Shown here: piece by piece, positions 25,696 through 38,906 of the stretch
Layout of the letters: every line of letters starts with the position of its first letter
Numbering within the stretch: position 1 is the first letter of the stretch
Origin: Puffinus mauretanicus
Lineage: Eukaryota > Chordata > Aves > Procellariiformes > Procellariidae
Direction of reading: 5' to 3'
Assembly: GCA_023333565.1 (NCBI GenBank)
Contig: JAJKFH010002862.1
Location: forward strand, 62,001-126,000
Length of the DNA stretch: 64,000 nt
Program-made: the position numbers and the translations under genes
Notes under the pieces: model-generated
The model's database searches: none
What the model saw: only the letters and a program-made list of their open reading frames with translations
Told to the model about the DNA's origin: nothing

Positions 25696-28504
25696 TAAAT
25701 AATGCAGATCCCCATATATGAATCGGCTACGATTAAGCTGTTGATCCCTTTGGTATGTCGTCTGGTACCCAGAAGGCGGCTAATGATAGATGGACACTTA
25801 CTTGGGAAACTCTGGGGCTTGTCAGAAGTTTTCCCTGACTTGTGCAGCATCTGCTGTCACCACAGTCTGCCTTACACGCTGTGAACCGACAACTTCAAGG
25901 TATTTCTCTGCTTTAGGTGCCGCTGCACATTCTCTCTATTCCTGTGCTCAGTTAAGCAAGGGAGTTCTGCATGGCAGGGTTTTTTTTGTTGTTTTGCTTT
26001 TGCTGTTGAGAGGATGTTATAGATGTTTACTCCTTCGTAATTACTTCTTTTCCTTTATACAAATAATGAGTAAGCAAAGACAGGACTTGCTGCTCGAAGC
26101 CAATGAAAACTGTGGGTGTTTCTTGCAGGGCTAAGCCCTCGTCTCTCTCACACAGCTGCTCCTCATTGGGAGATAACAGGGACAAAAGCAGGAGCTGGGT
26201 GCTTGGACCCAAGTGCTCAGGAGACACCTGTCTCCATATCATGTTCTTTGTTCTCCCACCCCAAATGGAAAGTATCCAGTGACAAGCTCTGAAATGAAGA
26301 GTGGTTTGCACTGCTGTAACCCCTGCGATGTTTGTCTATAGGTAACAAAGGATGTAATTTACCACATTCCAGAAGTGGTCACAGTCCCTCTAAAAAGCTT
26401 AATTTTTTTAAAAGAAACTGAATCATACCTCAGTACAGAGCTGAAATCCTTTGGATGATTTCCAACCCAGACCCAAGTGTCATGACTTCAGAAGGACTCT
26501 GATTTTAAAAGGATATAGGCCTGGGATAAGTATGCTTCCAAAAAGTAATTTTTCTCCAGAACTTTTGCCATTCAGTGCAGATCTGATTCACAACCTGAAC
26601 TGCTTAACTCAGCTCTCTGCCTTTTCTTTAATGCCTGCCACCCACATAGCGCTGTATCAACACATTGTATTATCTTTTTAATTAAAAATATTATAGCAGC
26701 TTATATATGTTTCTATTTAACTCATGCAAACAGCCTTGTTAATTTAAACAAGGTAAACCTGAAGCGAATGTTGTACTCAACTCTTTGCCAAAGCAGGCCC
26801 CAAAATTTTATACACGAAAGAATTTAAGTGTGATCAATAGTAGATAGAAAAGAGACATTAAACAGCACCGTGCAACAACATCCATACTTTGCAGCTGGTA
26901 ACTCTATTACCACTGAATACATTGAAGTTGAGAGTTTCATCATTTTGCTTCATCAGCTTCGTCTCATCTTTAATGATCATGCAGCCAAGGCCATCCTGAG
27001 AACAAGGCTTGCTTCCTGGAAAGTGTTGAAGGGTGGTGGCAGTTAAGGAAACACTGAAATGTTCCTGTTGCCTCAGGGAAGGAATGATCTGGGACTGTTT
27101 TCATATATAGTAAATAAGCAGAATGTGATTTCTCGTGCGAGGGATGCTTTCCCTTGTGCAGGGTCATGTTAGTTTTGACTTGCCCAACTCAAGCACGTAT
27201 GAAGTTGATTAAGCCGCACACTAAATTTTGGAATGCTCTCAAAGAAAAGAATGAGGAATTCAACATAGTAAAGTGATTATCAGAAGTTTTATTTATACTG
27301 TTTATGTAGGAAGATGCATTGTTTCCTGCAGTTCATTCATAATGATGTTGTTAAATTAATAATACAAGAAATTCAAGTTTCTTTTCTGGATTTTGCTGGT
27401 AACTGGAATAGCTAAGAAGCAAATTTTGATCACTGCCTCTGAAGAGGCTCCTTCAGAAGCTCCTTTCCATAGCGGAAAGGCACAATCTCTGCACCCTGAG
27501 GAACAGGAGGAGAAGGACGTGCATGGTACCCCTGACTCTTTAGAAATAAACTGAGGTCATTTGCATCCATGAAGAGCTCACAAGATCTTGAGCAGTTAAA
27601 ATATCATCCTACTACTCATAGACCTCAGTCAGAGCTTTTTTACTGGGCTCAGTACAAATGCACAGAGAGGTTTCAAAGTTTAATGGTCAACCTGAACATA
27701 GAAGATTGTTTTTCCCTACGTCCTATCCCCACCTTTAAAAGAACTATGACCATCATGTTGGGCCGGGTGGTTGAGGGTTTTTTTGTTTCTTTAAGATGTT
27801 TCACTGGAGTCCTCAGAGGTATGCACTGTGATTTTTCTTAATCCATTTACAACCGACATTTTCATCAGTGCCTTTTCCATCTGCTTCAATTAAAAAGGAA
27901 GTAACCAGTTATTGTAAATAGTCCTAATCCCACTACAGTTTGTGTTTGCATCAAGTGCCTTGGTGGCTCTACCAGATCTCCAGCTGTCAGCCTTGACATG
28001 TTCAGGGAGATCAGAGCAGGACCGAAGGTGTAAACAAAGCAGAAAACAGAGGTTTTAAAGAACATCTTGGGCCTAGGATACTTTTTGGATTTGAAAGGTC
28101 TCGTGTTGGTCATTTGTGAACTAGGTTCCCTTCCAGATGAATGCCCAGACTGAACCTGTCTAGATCCAGACTTGTACTTCCAAGTACTATTGTACAATCC
28201 AATCTTGGGCAATGTGGGGACTTCCTGCACCATTTCAACTCCAGGGGGCATCTAGAGCAGTGTCCCATCTCAGGAAAAAAGCCAGAACCAGAGAGTAGAG
28301 AACAAAAAATATGACCTGAATAATTATATCTAGCTCCCTGGAGAGAAGGTGGAGTTTCTTCCTAACCTCTCTGTGATTAACAAAGTTGCCTGGTCTGTAA
28401 TGGCTGTGTGAAGCAAAGAATAAGTAGGCAGAGCAAAGGCAAAGAGTGAAGGCAAAAGTTGTCAGAGATGATCCATGGGTCCACAGGAAGCAGATCTGGG
28501 ACAG

Positions 28505-28595
28505 TAAGGAAGAGAGAGAAAGGACAGAAAAAAAGAAAGAGGAAGAAGCAGAGAAAAACCAGGGAAGAGAAAGGAGCTGAAGAAATGTCAGGGAA
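28505..28595. repeat. Purine-rich low-complexity tract
   Basis: About 90 bases are almost entirely A and G (GGAAGAGAGAGAAAGGACAG and similar), a typical degraded polypurine stretch. The Lys/Arg/Glu-rich frame it produces is a composition artefact. Confidence 0.8.
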
Positions 28596-30529
28596 CGTTG
28601 CAGCAGGGGCTGAGGTCTGCCCAGGTCTAAACAGGTATTACACCCTGAAAGAGGATGCTAGAGCAGCCGGCAGAGAACCTGTCAGAGCAGGAAAGAGGTA
28701 GGAAAGGATGCTGAGAAGACAGTGGTATGGTCACAGCAACACGCATATACGGGTCACAGCAGATATGTTGGGGTGGCAAAGAGCAGAGGGCGAGAAGAAG
28801 GGCTAAAAAACGGGGGAAAGGCAGTTACGCTTCTTATCTCTTTGTTCCAGCCATCCTGTGTTGTATCTTGAGAACATGACAAACTGTGAAAGTGAAAATA
28901 TTTTCTTTATTTTGCCTAGTAGGTACAAGGTGTTACCTCTGGAGCCCAACATAGAAATACGCCACAAAACGTGCATTAAATAAAAATACTGAGGCAGAAG
29001 GAAGATACTTCTCATCACAAACACTATTATGGCCCTTAATCCATCTAGGAGACAAAAAGTCTCTGCTTTCTGTCAGAAGCATTTTTAGTAAAGCATGTTA
29101 ATGCAAGATCAAGGTAGTTGAAATGTGATGCAATTGTTTTTAAAATAGCCACAGAAAAAGGCACGTCGGGAAACATGCAATAGTGACTATCAGGCATTGC
29201 CTCCAGAGAGCATCACAGCTACAGAAAGGAATTGCCCCAGACTGCTTCCTCCATTTCCCAGATAATTACAGGACTCATCTTAGATTAGCAGCAAAAATAA
29301 ACACCTTCTGAAAATATGAGCTAAAACAATAGCACTGCTGACCAAGCAGAAAATAGGTAAATGATAGCTGTAATCCACCAAAAACAAATCCTGATGGATA
29401 CATGGGACATGGCATGACACTAACCAGAGCTGACTTGCTTTCTCAAGGGTTAGGTTTGAATTCCATTTTGTTATAAGAGATTAGAGCTGAAGAATGCAAA
29501 ATCTTCCATGGTATCCTGGATATCAAACACCATTGGCCTCCAAGGTGCATATGTGCTTCTTGTCAGTCCGGGCTCCTTTGAGAAGGCTTGGGCCATCACT
29601 CTAAGTGCATGAACAGCAAGATAAACAGATCCCTTCCAGCCAGTCTTTGTAATGGTTAGAACGAGGTCCCTGTGCTTCTGAGGTTTATGAGGTTTTCCAC
29701 CTAAAGCAGCGATTGCTCCTGTGATGATCATCCCATGGCAGCGCCGTGCTCCAGAAGTTAGACTTTGGAAGGTCACTGACTGAGAAAACACTTTTTAACC
29801 ACAGACACACACAAATACCTGCACAGTTCCCACATGTGCATACGAGAAACAAATCAGGTGGGAAACTAGATCTGATGATTCAAATTGAACTAAACTTTGA
29901 GCATTAGTTCTTTTGTTTGCAAATGCACGTGATGGTGGCAGCACAGAGGAAGATGGCCCTGGGACGTATTCCTTTTTTTCCCAAACAAATAAGGCGGTCC
30001 TTTGATTAAAAAATCTGTGGGAGACCTGTTTTAGCATGCAAGTTGCTGGCAAGGAAGCACAGCAAGATTGTTCCATGTGCATGCCTCCCCCAGCTTTTGG
30101 ATCACGATGGATCCCCAGCAAGGTTGGGGGTGTTGTCTTTGAAAACTGCCCAGTGAAAAGTGCAGAGACTAGGCATAAAGGCTTGAGCAAGAGGAGAACT
30201 TAGTGAAAGATCTGTTAACTGAAAATTTACAATTAAAGGGTTTTTTTGTTTGTGGTTTTTTTAAATTACATATGATTAACCGCCAAGCCTTTATTTTGGA
30301 ATATGGAATACTGGTCACAGAAGAACAAAGACATATCAGTTTCAGTCAATGGTTTGCAAATGCTAGGAAAGATGTTCCAATGAGCAAGGCATCAAGCCAC
30401 ATATGTAGAAGACATCAGAAGAGAATGGATGAAGCAACCGTCCAAAAATGTGCTTTTCAACATGCTCACACACACGCACACATATAATTTCCATGCATAC
30501 AAGCAAGCAAAACGGTGAGGAAAATGCTT

Positions 30530-30600
30530 TCAATTACTTCCTCTGCCTCAAACTGCTTGCATGACCTTGGGTAAATTATGTAGGCCCAGACCTTCCACAG
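30530..30600 (+). mobile_element. Possible MIR-like remnant
   Basis: TTCCTCTGCC, CTGCTTGCATGACCTTGGGT and AAATTATGTAGG resemble the middle of MIR (tctgccact..gctgtgtgaccttgggcaagt). The match is short and lacks the following cctcagtttcc block, so it is weak. Confidence 0.3.
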
Positions 30601-31625
30601 TCTAAATACCTCTAAGCATGTGGGTCCTAATCTCTGAACCTCAGAACACCATCTACAACATGACCTAATCTCTTCTTTCCCACCTTTGGTCAGGTTTGCT
30701 TATGTAAAGTCTAAGGTATTTATTTGAGGGGCAAAATTTGACCCTGATCACAGTATCAAAATATAAAATATACATCTTTAAAAGTGCAAAATATACCTGT
30801 TATGTATGGAAATAAATATTTTGCACTATAGAATACATAACTGTAGTTTTCTACTTGTTCCTGGTGTGGATTTCGTTGAGGAGTGCTGCACACTGCAGTG
30901 CTAATTTCATTGTGTTCTTCCAGAGCTGCTAAACCAAAATTGCACCGTTATGGACCCGTTCACAGCAAGTCGCAATAAGCTCAGGTAGCCACCACGGTGT
31001 GGTCCCTGCACACGGAGCCTCCTGCCGCCTGCAATCCCACCTGCAGAGCAGGCAACATTATCTCACTTGCTGTACGGCTGTTTTGCAGCTACAACTTGAC
31101 ACAGCCCAAGGCAGTTCAGGTAGCTGTGGTTACACCTGTGAAAAAGCTGCTTTTCCATAGCTCGCCTTAGCGTTGCTTTAAAGTACTGCCCATATTCAAA
31201 GCTATGCGGAGAAGCTGGGGAAGATCTGTGACACAGGGGGAAGCAAAGCAACCCTCATGCTGTTCTGCTCACGGCAATCCTTGGAGCCCACGCCAAAGCA
31301 AATGCAGCCTGGAGACTCTGTACACGTGCCCCTGCTGTGGCATCTCCCCCAGCTGTATTTTCTTTGGCTCGAGCTCCTGCGGAGCCGTGGGCACTCTCCA
31401 GTGACAGATACATTAACACGGACGCGACTGGATGGAAATCCGAAAGTTTTCAAGCCCTCTTGGAGAGCGCAGACTCCTTGTTTGTATAGTTATGGAGTCC
31501 TTGTTCATATAGCTACGGGCCAAGCTGGGTGCAGGGAGGCTTGAGAGGCATTTGGGTACACCACAGACTTTGAAATCTGCCTCTCCTGGGGTGCTACCTG
31601 CACCTGCCCTCCTTGGAAAAGCCGG

Positions 31626-31657
31626 GACACACACACATGCATGCACGCACACACCCC
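31626..31657. repeat. (CA)-rich tract
   Basis: ACACACACACATGCATGCAC is followed by further CA units, an interrupted CA microsatellite. Confidence 0.75.
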
Positions 31658-34125
31658 CAGCCCTTACCTCTAAATCTACTGGGGAAGGAATGTTTTAACT
31701 TGCATGTAATTTATAAGTGGGCAAATAGAGTTTACCCAAACATAAAACCCCTCCACTCACAGACTGAGACAGGTTATTTACACTGAAAATCAACCTGGCA
31801 TGACAGCAGAAGCAACAGCTTTGCACTGACAGTGCAGTTTTCCCTGCCATGGAAATAACATTGTTTTTCATGCTTTTCATCTCCTGCACGCTGTTTTTGT
31901 CACCTTATTAGTACTGATACCTTTTTTTCCCTCTGATTTCCTTCTAAATGAGGCAGCTTTTACTGGAGTTTCACTCTGCCCTTTGGTGCAACACATGTAA
32001 CTCATCACAGAAATGGGCTCAATTCAGACCAGTCACCCATTTCATTGAAGTTAATCTAGCAAAACACAAGTGAAAAAAAGAAGAATATGACCTTCACTCC
32101 ACAGCTTGTGACAGCTCACTCGCTGCTTATTTATTCTGCACTCCCTGCAAAAACACTCCACACATTCAATCACATCTCAAAGAAAGGGGTCAAAAGGCAA
32201 GTGTTTTTAAACTGTCTCTGTTAAAGAGTCCCTTCCCATTAAAGCCATGCTGGTTGTGTCAGAGATAAAAGACTGTTTTCTATGAGGACTGACCACTCTG
32301 ACAAATCAACGATAAATTACTCCGAAATAGGCTCTGGCACATTCATCGCAGGAAAATGAATCTCCAGACACCCTCCATGATCAGCAGTGAATGCTGTGTA
32401 ATTCTGCTGATGGCTGTGTGAAAAGTATATGAAATTACTTAAATTTTTCAGTGCCTATTTCAAGAGCAATGGTTCTGCTTCTGGCCTGATCCCTACTGTG
32501 GATGGCCAAAGACAAAGAAGTTTAAGGCAGTGGCATGGGACACTTGTAGAGAAGAAAATCAATGACAGAAAAAAAAATCTATTCTTTTGAGCTTATAAAG
32601 TGCTGACTTTCAGTGATCAGTGATGGATGTGGGAGACTTCAAAGTTTCAAAGAGCACAGGCAGGAAGCAAACGGAGCGTGTTGGGAAAGATAATTTTCCT
32701 GCCAGAAAAGGGGAAAATCCACATTCAGATGTCTATTTACTGGAGTGTTAATTGTTAGAATAAATACAGAATTTTGCCTTGAGAAGGACCTTCCTCTCCA
32801 AAACAAGCAATTTACATCTGGTTTGACTTCAGGCTAAAAGTATCCTAATCAGTGTCTATCACATTGGTGCTTTACACCAATGAATCTGAGACACATTCCT
32901 TTTCCCATTTACTCCTCTGCACATCGTTTAATACTACAAGCAGTCAGGGCTTGATCTCCTGCGTGCCTTGCCTCTTGTGAGAAGATCTTTCAAAACTCAT
33001 CACACTAACTCCTTATACACTCACCCAAGCAACAACACTGCCTTTTGCCATCTGGCTTCTGCTTCTCTTGTCATCTGTACCAATTGCACAACTTTACAGC
33101 AACTGTTAGATTAAATGGAGAATGGCATTTCTAGAGACAAACCCCACAGTTCTGTTCCCATTCTCCAACCACGTATCTACAGCGTGATCGAAAGATGTGA
33201 TAGCAATCTTTGGACGAGTGTCCGTGCCCCAGCTCAAAACACAGGTAACTGAAAACTCACGGTCTCCTCTCTGATCTTCATGGCTCAGTGTGCAAACAGG
33301 ACACAGCAAGAGCCTGCAGCAGCTTAGCAGCAGCTGTGAAGGGCTTGCACCTACCCCAGAGCATGGCTTCAATACCTTCTGTGTTGCCTTTTGCAGGCAT
33401 TTGCGCTGGACACAATTGAGCTGAAAACAGACATCCTTCTTCCTCCTGCGGCTCTTCGGACACAGAGGTTGTGCTGAGCAGCCCGGGTGTTACCAGCGCT
33501 GCCCTTACTGGTCACTACAAGTTTCCAGTGGTGATGCTCACAGCTTGGGTGACCACTATAAAATAAAAGCTAATAGTTCTACCGAGGAGCTCACCAGCAA
33601 CAGTGAATGCACAGGGTGGTTGTTCTCCATACGGCCCCAGGAACAGAGAGATCTGGGTTCAGGTATCTGCTTCCTCACAGCCGGTGGGTGAGCCACTGGG
33701 GTGCAGACCCCCAAAGCCACAGAGGGTCCACATTGCCAGGGAAGACAGCAGGCATTAGACATGCCAAGACCTTCTAGGATCTGGACCTCAGTCCCTTCAC
33801 GCCCCCCTCTATCAGACCCCACAGGAGACTGACAGTCCCTGGTGAGTAACCACGTACACCTTCCAGGTGTCTTCAAGGCAATACAGAGTGAGGAAACTGT
33901 GATAACAGGGATCCAAGTACTTGCGAAAGACAAAATAAGTCAATCAGCTTTATTAAAGTGCTTAACAATGTTCAGCATCTCCAGCAGAGCTCTGGAGGAC
34001 CAAAATGCTGGAGAATTAAGTTACTTTGTTCTCGTAATTCCAAATGGTCCTTTGCAGCCAGCAAATTGTATTTCTCTTTTTTGCTATGTATCAAGTAATA
34101 GCTTTTCCAGGCCTATGCTTCAGCC

Positions 34126-34156
<31 letters not shown>

Positions 34157-34210
34157 CAAACATACAGAGAAAACAAGTAAAAAAAAGAACAGACCTACAG
34201 AGAAAACAAG
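34126..34210. repeat. A29 homopolymer and a short imperfect tandem duplication
   Basis: Twenty-nine uninterrupted A residues (34126-34154) are followed by two copies of an A-rich unit containing TACAGAGAAAACAAGTA, the copies centred near 34172 and 34203. No AATAAA lies in the 40 bases before the run, so it is not an obvious retroposed mRNA tail. Confidence 0.85.
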
Positions 34211-36136
34211 TATCTGTCGAATGATATTTAGTTCGATTTCTCAAACAGGTGCAGGTGATTTCAATACTCCAGAAAATGAAATATTTTTACATTATGACTC
34301 TGCAGCTGTTACTTACCAAGGTTAGGTCAACTATTTGCTTGCCTAAAAAGTTATGGTCAGAAAAAAAGAGCAAAAAAGGAACAATCCTGACAGTAACTCA
34401 TTTTTACCGAACAACAAGGGAAATTAGCAGTGCATACCTTGGCACTTAGCTGAACCAAGCTGCCTTCCCTTACTGACTCTTCCTCCAGGCATCGCATCCA
34501 AATATTTCCTTGGAATACATTCCTAGTGTGTGCAGGAGCTATTTATAATCTACAACACTTATTTTTGGATTAAATACATCTAGGTGGCTAGTTGCCATGA
34601 GAGCAAAAGGGGTTTCAATGAATTACAAGAATATGTCTGAAATATTACACTTGGGATAAGGCATTTCCAAGCCGAGCGGCCCGTGCAAGCAAACAGCCTG
34701 TCAGCCGTGGTGTGAGCAGGCATAGGACAGAAACTGGCTGCGTGATGCATCAGCATGACCTAGCTGCCCTGGTGTCTTCTGCCTGTTTTGGTGAGGGATC
34801 CCTCCAGATCCTCTGCCAGGTCTCAGGCCAGTACTAAAGAGCAGCCAAGGGGCAGCTCAGAAGGGCTCCTCTGTTTATTCAGTACCCGCGCTGATTTTAG
34901 ACAGCGTGTCCATCAGCTGAAGTCAGTCCCATCGCCAGCCAACTGCCTCCCGCAGAGGAGAAGAAATGTTTGAGGAGTGTCCGTCCAACGCCTCTTGTCA
35001 GCCACTGAAGTCTCCCAACTTCTCTTAGATGTGTGGTTTTTACGAGACGACCCTGGCCTCTAAGCCATTCGTTCCCAGGCTTGCTGCCTTCTCCTCCAAG
35101 CCCTTTTCCTCTCCGTCTTTCCACCCACCCATCCATCCCAGACTTCCCACTCCCCTGCCTGGGTTGGCATCGGTGCTTCCTTGCCCACAGCAGCACTGGT
35201 TTGGAGCTGGGGTGACAATCGCCCAGTGCTGCATCCTAGCCCTGATGTGGGCAGGGCTGCCGCTCCAGGAACTGATGGCATCAGCCACTCCACAGTGGAC
35301 ACGATTAATGTATAACTGTAACAGCACCTTCTCCCATCAGCAATTCAGTCTGAGAAGAAGTGAATGCATTCATTAGCTAATGGTTAGATATGCCAGCTAT
35401 GTTACTCGTGCTGCTCTGTAACGAAGCGTGGACAATCATTAATAGTGCAACAAACTGGTAAACTAGTTCATACATGTTTATTCTTCAGTCCCTGCTGATT
35501 TACTGCAGTCTTTACCAATCTCAGTGAAATAATTTGGGCGTTCAGCATGTGTCGTGCAACCCTAGCTTGTGCTGACAAAGCCCATGGTATATCTAACATC
35601 CAGATGCTGCCAAAGCTCCAGTTGGCCCTTCACAACTGAAATATAGAGTCGCAAGCGTGCCTTTCCTGACATGAAATCCTTTTACTTCCAAAACATGCAC
35701 TCTGGTGATGAATTATATATATATTGCTATCTATCCTCCTGGCCGAGCTATAATCAACTGCTCTGTACATTCTGGGTTGTCCCAGTCCAGAGTTTTCATG
35801 AGAAATGTGTTGCTTTCTGCTCTACGGGCAGTTACATGAGTAGCTGGCAAGCCGTGGTCTTCACGACACCAGAGCTCAGATCTTGTGGTCCCATTTCAGG
35901 CCTTGTTTGTAATGGAGAGATATATTGAACATTTCCAGCTAGAAGTGCCATGGGAAGTATGTTACTAAAAAGGTGACAAACGCCAGGGCTGGTTTCTGCC
36001 GTTATGGAAATCAATGGCAAAGCTCCTACCCAGACTTCTACCAAAGGAGAATCGAGTTTACTTTTAATTGGATGTATGCCACAGACTGTCAAACCTATGA
36101 GTTAGAAAGGCTCATTGAAAGAGCATTGAACTAGAT

Positions 36137-38906
36137 TTGAAGAGGGAAAGGGACAAAACCAGGTTCGCTAGAGATAAGTCTGGGAGTGGCATGCCAACGT
36201 TTGAGAGATGGTGTGCTAGCGAGGTCCTTCAGTCTGCCATCTCAGTGGAGGTAGGGGATGAAAAGCCACGCAACATCAAAGATGCAAGGATTATTGATGT
36301 GTTAGCAACCACAGAAGCACCTGAGGTCACGTAGGAACTAGAGCTTCTTCCCACAAAAAGGTGGTGGGATTAATAGCCCAAATGAAGTGCATCTACATCA
36401 ATGCATGCAGCATGAGCAACAAATAGGAGGAGTTGGAAGCCATTGTGCAGCAGGAAAACCTATGATATAGTTGCAATCATGGAAACATGGTGGGATGACT
36501 TGCACAACTGGAGTGCTGCAATGGATGGCTATAAACTCTTCAGAAGGGATAAGCAAGGAAGGAGAGGTGATGGGGTAGCCCATTTGTAAGGGAGTGTCCG
36601 TCCAGGAAGTGTGTGGAACTTCCTGACACAGTTGGTGAGGGAGCCAACTAGAGAAGGTGTCCTGCTGGACCTGTTGTTTGTGAACAGAGAAGGACTTGTG
36701 GGTGATGTGACAGTTGGAGGCTGTCTTGGGCATATAATGATCACAAAATGATAGTTTTCGAATCTTGGAGGAGTAAGGAAGGGGGTCAGCAGAATTGCTA
36801 CCTTGGACTTCTGGAGGGCAGACTTTGGCCTGTTTAGGACACTGGTTGGGAGGCAGTCCTGAAGGGCAAAGGAGCCAGGAAGTCTGGACATTCTTCAAGA
36901 AGGAAATCTCAAAGCCGCAGGAGCAGGCCGTCCCTATGTGCTGAAAGACGAGCCAGAGGGGAAGAAGACCGGCCTGGCTGAACAGAGAGCTTTGGCTGGA
37001 ACTCAGGAAAAAAAAGAGAGTTTATGACTTTGGCCTGCAAGGATGTCGTGAGGTTATGCAGGGAAAAAATTAGAAGGGCCAAAGCCCAACTAGAACTTAA
37101 TCTGCCGTAAAAGACAATAAAAAATATTTCTATAAATACATTAGCAACAAAAGGAGGGCTAAGGAGAATCTCTATCCTTTATCAGATGCGGGGGGAACAT
37201 AGTGACAAAGGTTGAGGAAAAGGCTAAGTTAATTAATGCCTTCTTTGCCTCAGTCTTTTATAGTAAGACCAGTTGTTCTCCAGGTACCCAGCCCCCTGAG
37301 CTGGAAGACAGGGTCAGGAGCAGAATGAAGCCCCCATAATCCAAGGGGAAATGGTTAGCGACCTGCTACACCACTTAGACACACACAAGTCTATGGGGCC
37401 GGATGGGATCCATCCAAGGGTATTGAGGGAGCTGGTGGAAGTGTTTACCAAGCCACTTTCAATATTTTACCAGGAGTCCTGGCTAACCGGGGAGGTCCCA
37501 GTTGACTGGAGGTTAGCAAATGTGACGCCCATCTACAAGAAAGGCCAGAAGGAGGATCCGGGGAACTACAGGCCTGACAATCTGACCTCAGTGCCAGGGA
37601 AGGTTATGGAGCAGATCATCTTGAGTGCCATCATGCGGCACGTACAGGACAACCAGGTGATCAGGCCCAGACAGCATGGGTTTATGAAAGGCATGTCCTG
37701 CTTGACCAACTTGATCTCCTTCTATGACCAGGTGACCTGATTAGAGGATGAGGGCGAGGCGGTGGATGTTGTCTATCTAGACTTTAGTAAAGCCTTTGAC
37801 ACCATTTCCCACAGCATTCTCCTGGAGACACTGGCTGCTCATGGCTTGGACGGGTGAGATCTTTGCTGGGTGAAAAACTGGCTGGATGGCTAGGCCCAAA
37901 GGGTTGTGGTGAATGGAGTTAAATCCAGTTGGCGGCCGGTCACGAGCAGTGCTCCCCAGGGCTCAGTTTTGGGGCCGGTCCTGTTCAATATCTTTATCAA
38001 CGATCTGGTGAGGGGATCGAGTGCTCCCTCAGTCAGTTTGCAGATGACACCAAGCTGGGCGGGAGTGTTGATCTGCTGGAGGGTAGGAAGGCTCTGCAGA
38101 GGGACCTGGACAGGCTGGATCGATGGGCCGAGGCCAACTGTATGAGGTTCAACAAGGCCAAGTGCCGGGTCCTGCACTTGGGCCACAATAGGCAACGCTA
38201 CAGGCTTAGGGAAGAGTGGCTGGAAAGCTGCCCGGAGGAAAAGGACCTGGGGGTGCTGGTTGACAGCGGCTGAACATGAGCCGGCAGTGTGCCCAGGTGG
38301 CCAAGAAGGCCAACGGCATCCTGGCCTGTATCAGAAATAGTGTGGCCAGCAGGAGCAGGGAGGTGGTCGTGCCCCTGTACTCGGCACTGGTGAGGCTGCA
38401 CCTCGAATCCTGTGTTAGTTTGGGCCCCTCACTACAAAGAAGAAGGACAGCTAGAAGTGCTGGGCGTGTCAGAGGAGGGGGGCAGCGAAGCTTTATCGGC
38501 ACAAGTCTTATGAGAGCGGCTGGGGAACTGGGGTTGTTTAGCCTGGAGAAGAGGAGGCTGAGGGGAGACCTTATCACGCTCTACAACTACCTGAAAGGAG
38601 GTTGTAGTGAGGTGGGTGTTGGTCTCTTCTGCCAAGTAACCAGCGATAGGATGAGAGGAAACGGCCTCAAGTTGTGCCAGACTGGATATTAGGAAAAATT
38701 TCTTCACCGAAAGGGGTGTCAAGCATTGGAACAGGCTGCCCAGGGAAATGGCTGAGTCACCATCCGTGGAGGTATTTAAAAGACGTGTAGACGTGGTGCT
38801 TGGGGATACAGTTTAGTGGTGGACTTGGTAGTGCTATGTTAACAGTTGGACTAGATGGTCTTAAAGGTCTTTTCCAACCGAAATGATTCTATGATTCTGT
38901 GATTTT
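36137..38906 (+). mobile_element. CR1 LINE, long degraded copy
   Basis: This is the longest CR1 copy here, about 2.8 kb against roughly 4.5 kb for a complete element as I recall. In order: a 5' part of uncertain CR1 identity (36137-36383); an endonuclease start (KCIYINACSMSNK, about 36388) with ETWWDD near 36483; a large internal deletion near 36595; the stretch between endonuclease and reverse transcriptase; reverse transcriptase from about 37330; the C-terminal region from 38230; and a 3' tail ending ATGATTCTATGATTCTGTGA. Short deletions, frameshifts and stops occur throughout, so it cannot move by itself. It lies about 12 kb upstream of CCBE1, in opposite orientation. The 5' boundary is the least certain point. 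Confidence 0.93.
37333..38273 (+). pseudogene. CR1 reverse-transcriptase domain remnant
   Basis: Recognisable CR1 reverse-transcriptase motifs run in order: HKSMGPDGIHPRVLREL (about 37387), DWRLANVTPIYKKG (37504), GNYRP (37561), KVMEQIILSAI (37600), QHGFMKGMSCLTNLISF (37672), VYLDFSKAFDT (37771), [18 protein letters not shown] (about 37957) and the catalytic FADDTKLGG at 38037. The reading frame is interrupted by TGA at 37738-37740, TGA at 37855-37857 and TAG at 37891-37893. A frameshift near 38008 puts FADD in a different frame from DFSKAF. Two of the stops look like decay of CGA or CGG codons, as expected for methylated CpG sites. This is a dead retrotransposon gene, not a host gene. Confidence 0.93.

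Larger units (their letters stand above)
25696..36136. other. Upstream flank of CCBE1, no gene recognised
   Basis: About 10 kb between the MIR-like piece and the long CR1 copy. No CpG island, RNA gene or conserved protein was recognised. It contains the purine tract at 28505, the CA tract at 31626, the A29 run at 34126 and the weak MIR-like candidate at 30530. GC content rises locally at about 33.2-35.3 kb without a convincing frame. Confidence 0.6.

Noticed and set aside
28459..28701. Lys/Arg/Glu-rich 80-codon frame resembling a nuclear protein
   Set aside because: The residues come from a purine-rich low-complexity tract.
34155..34180. Poly-A run as the tail of a processed pseudogene
   Set aside because: No AATAAA lies shortly before the run and the preceding sequence has no recognisable coding or UTR match.
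36398..36898. 166-codon minus-strand open frame
   Set aside because: It is antisense to the CR1 endonuclease region and is a shadow of that element.
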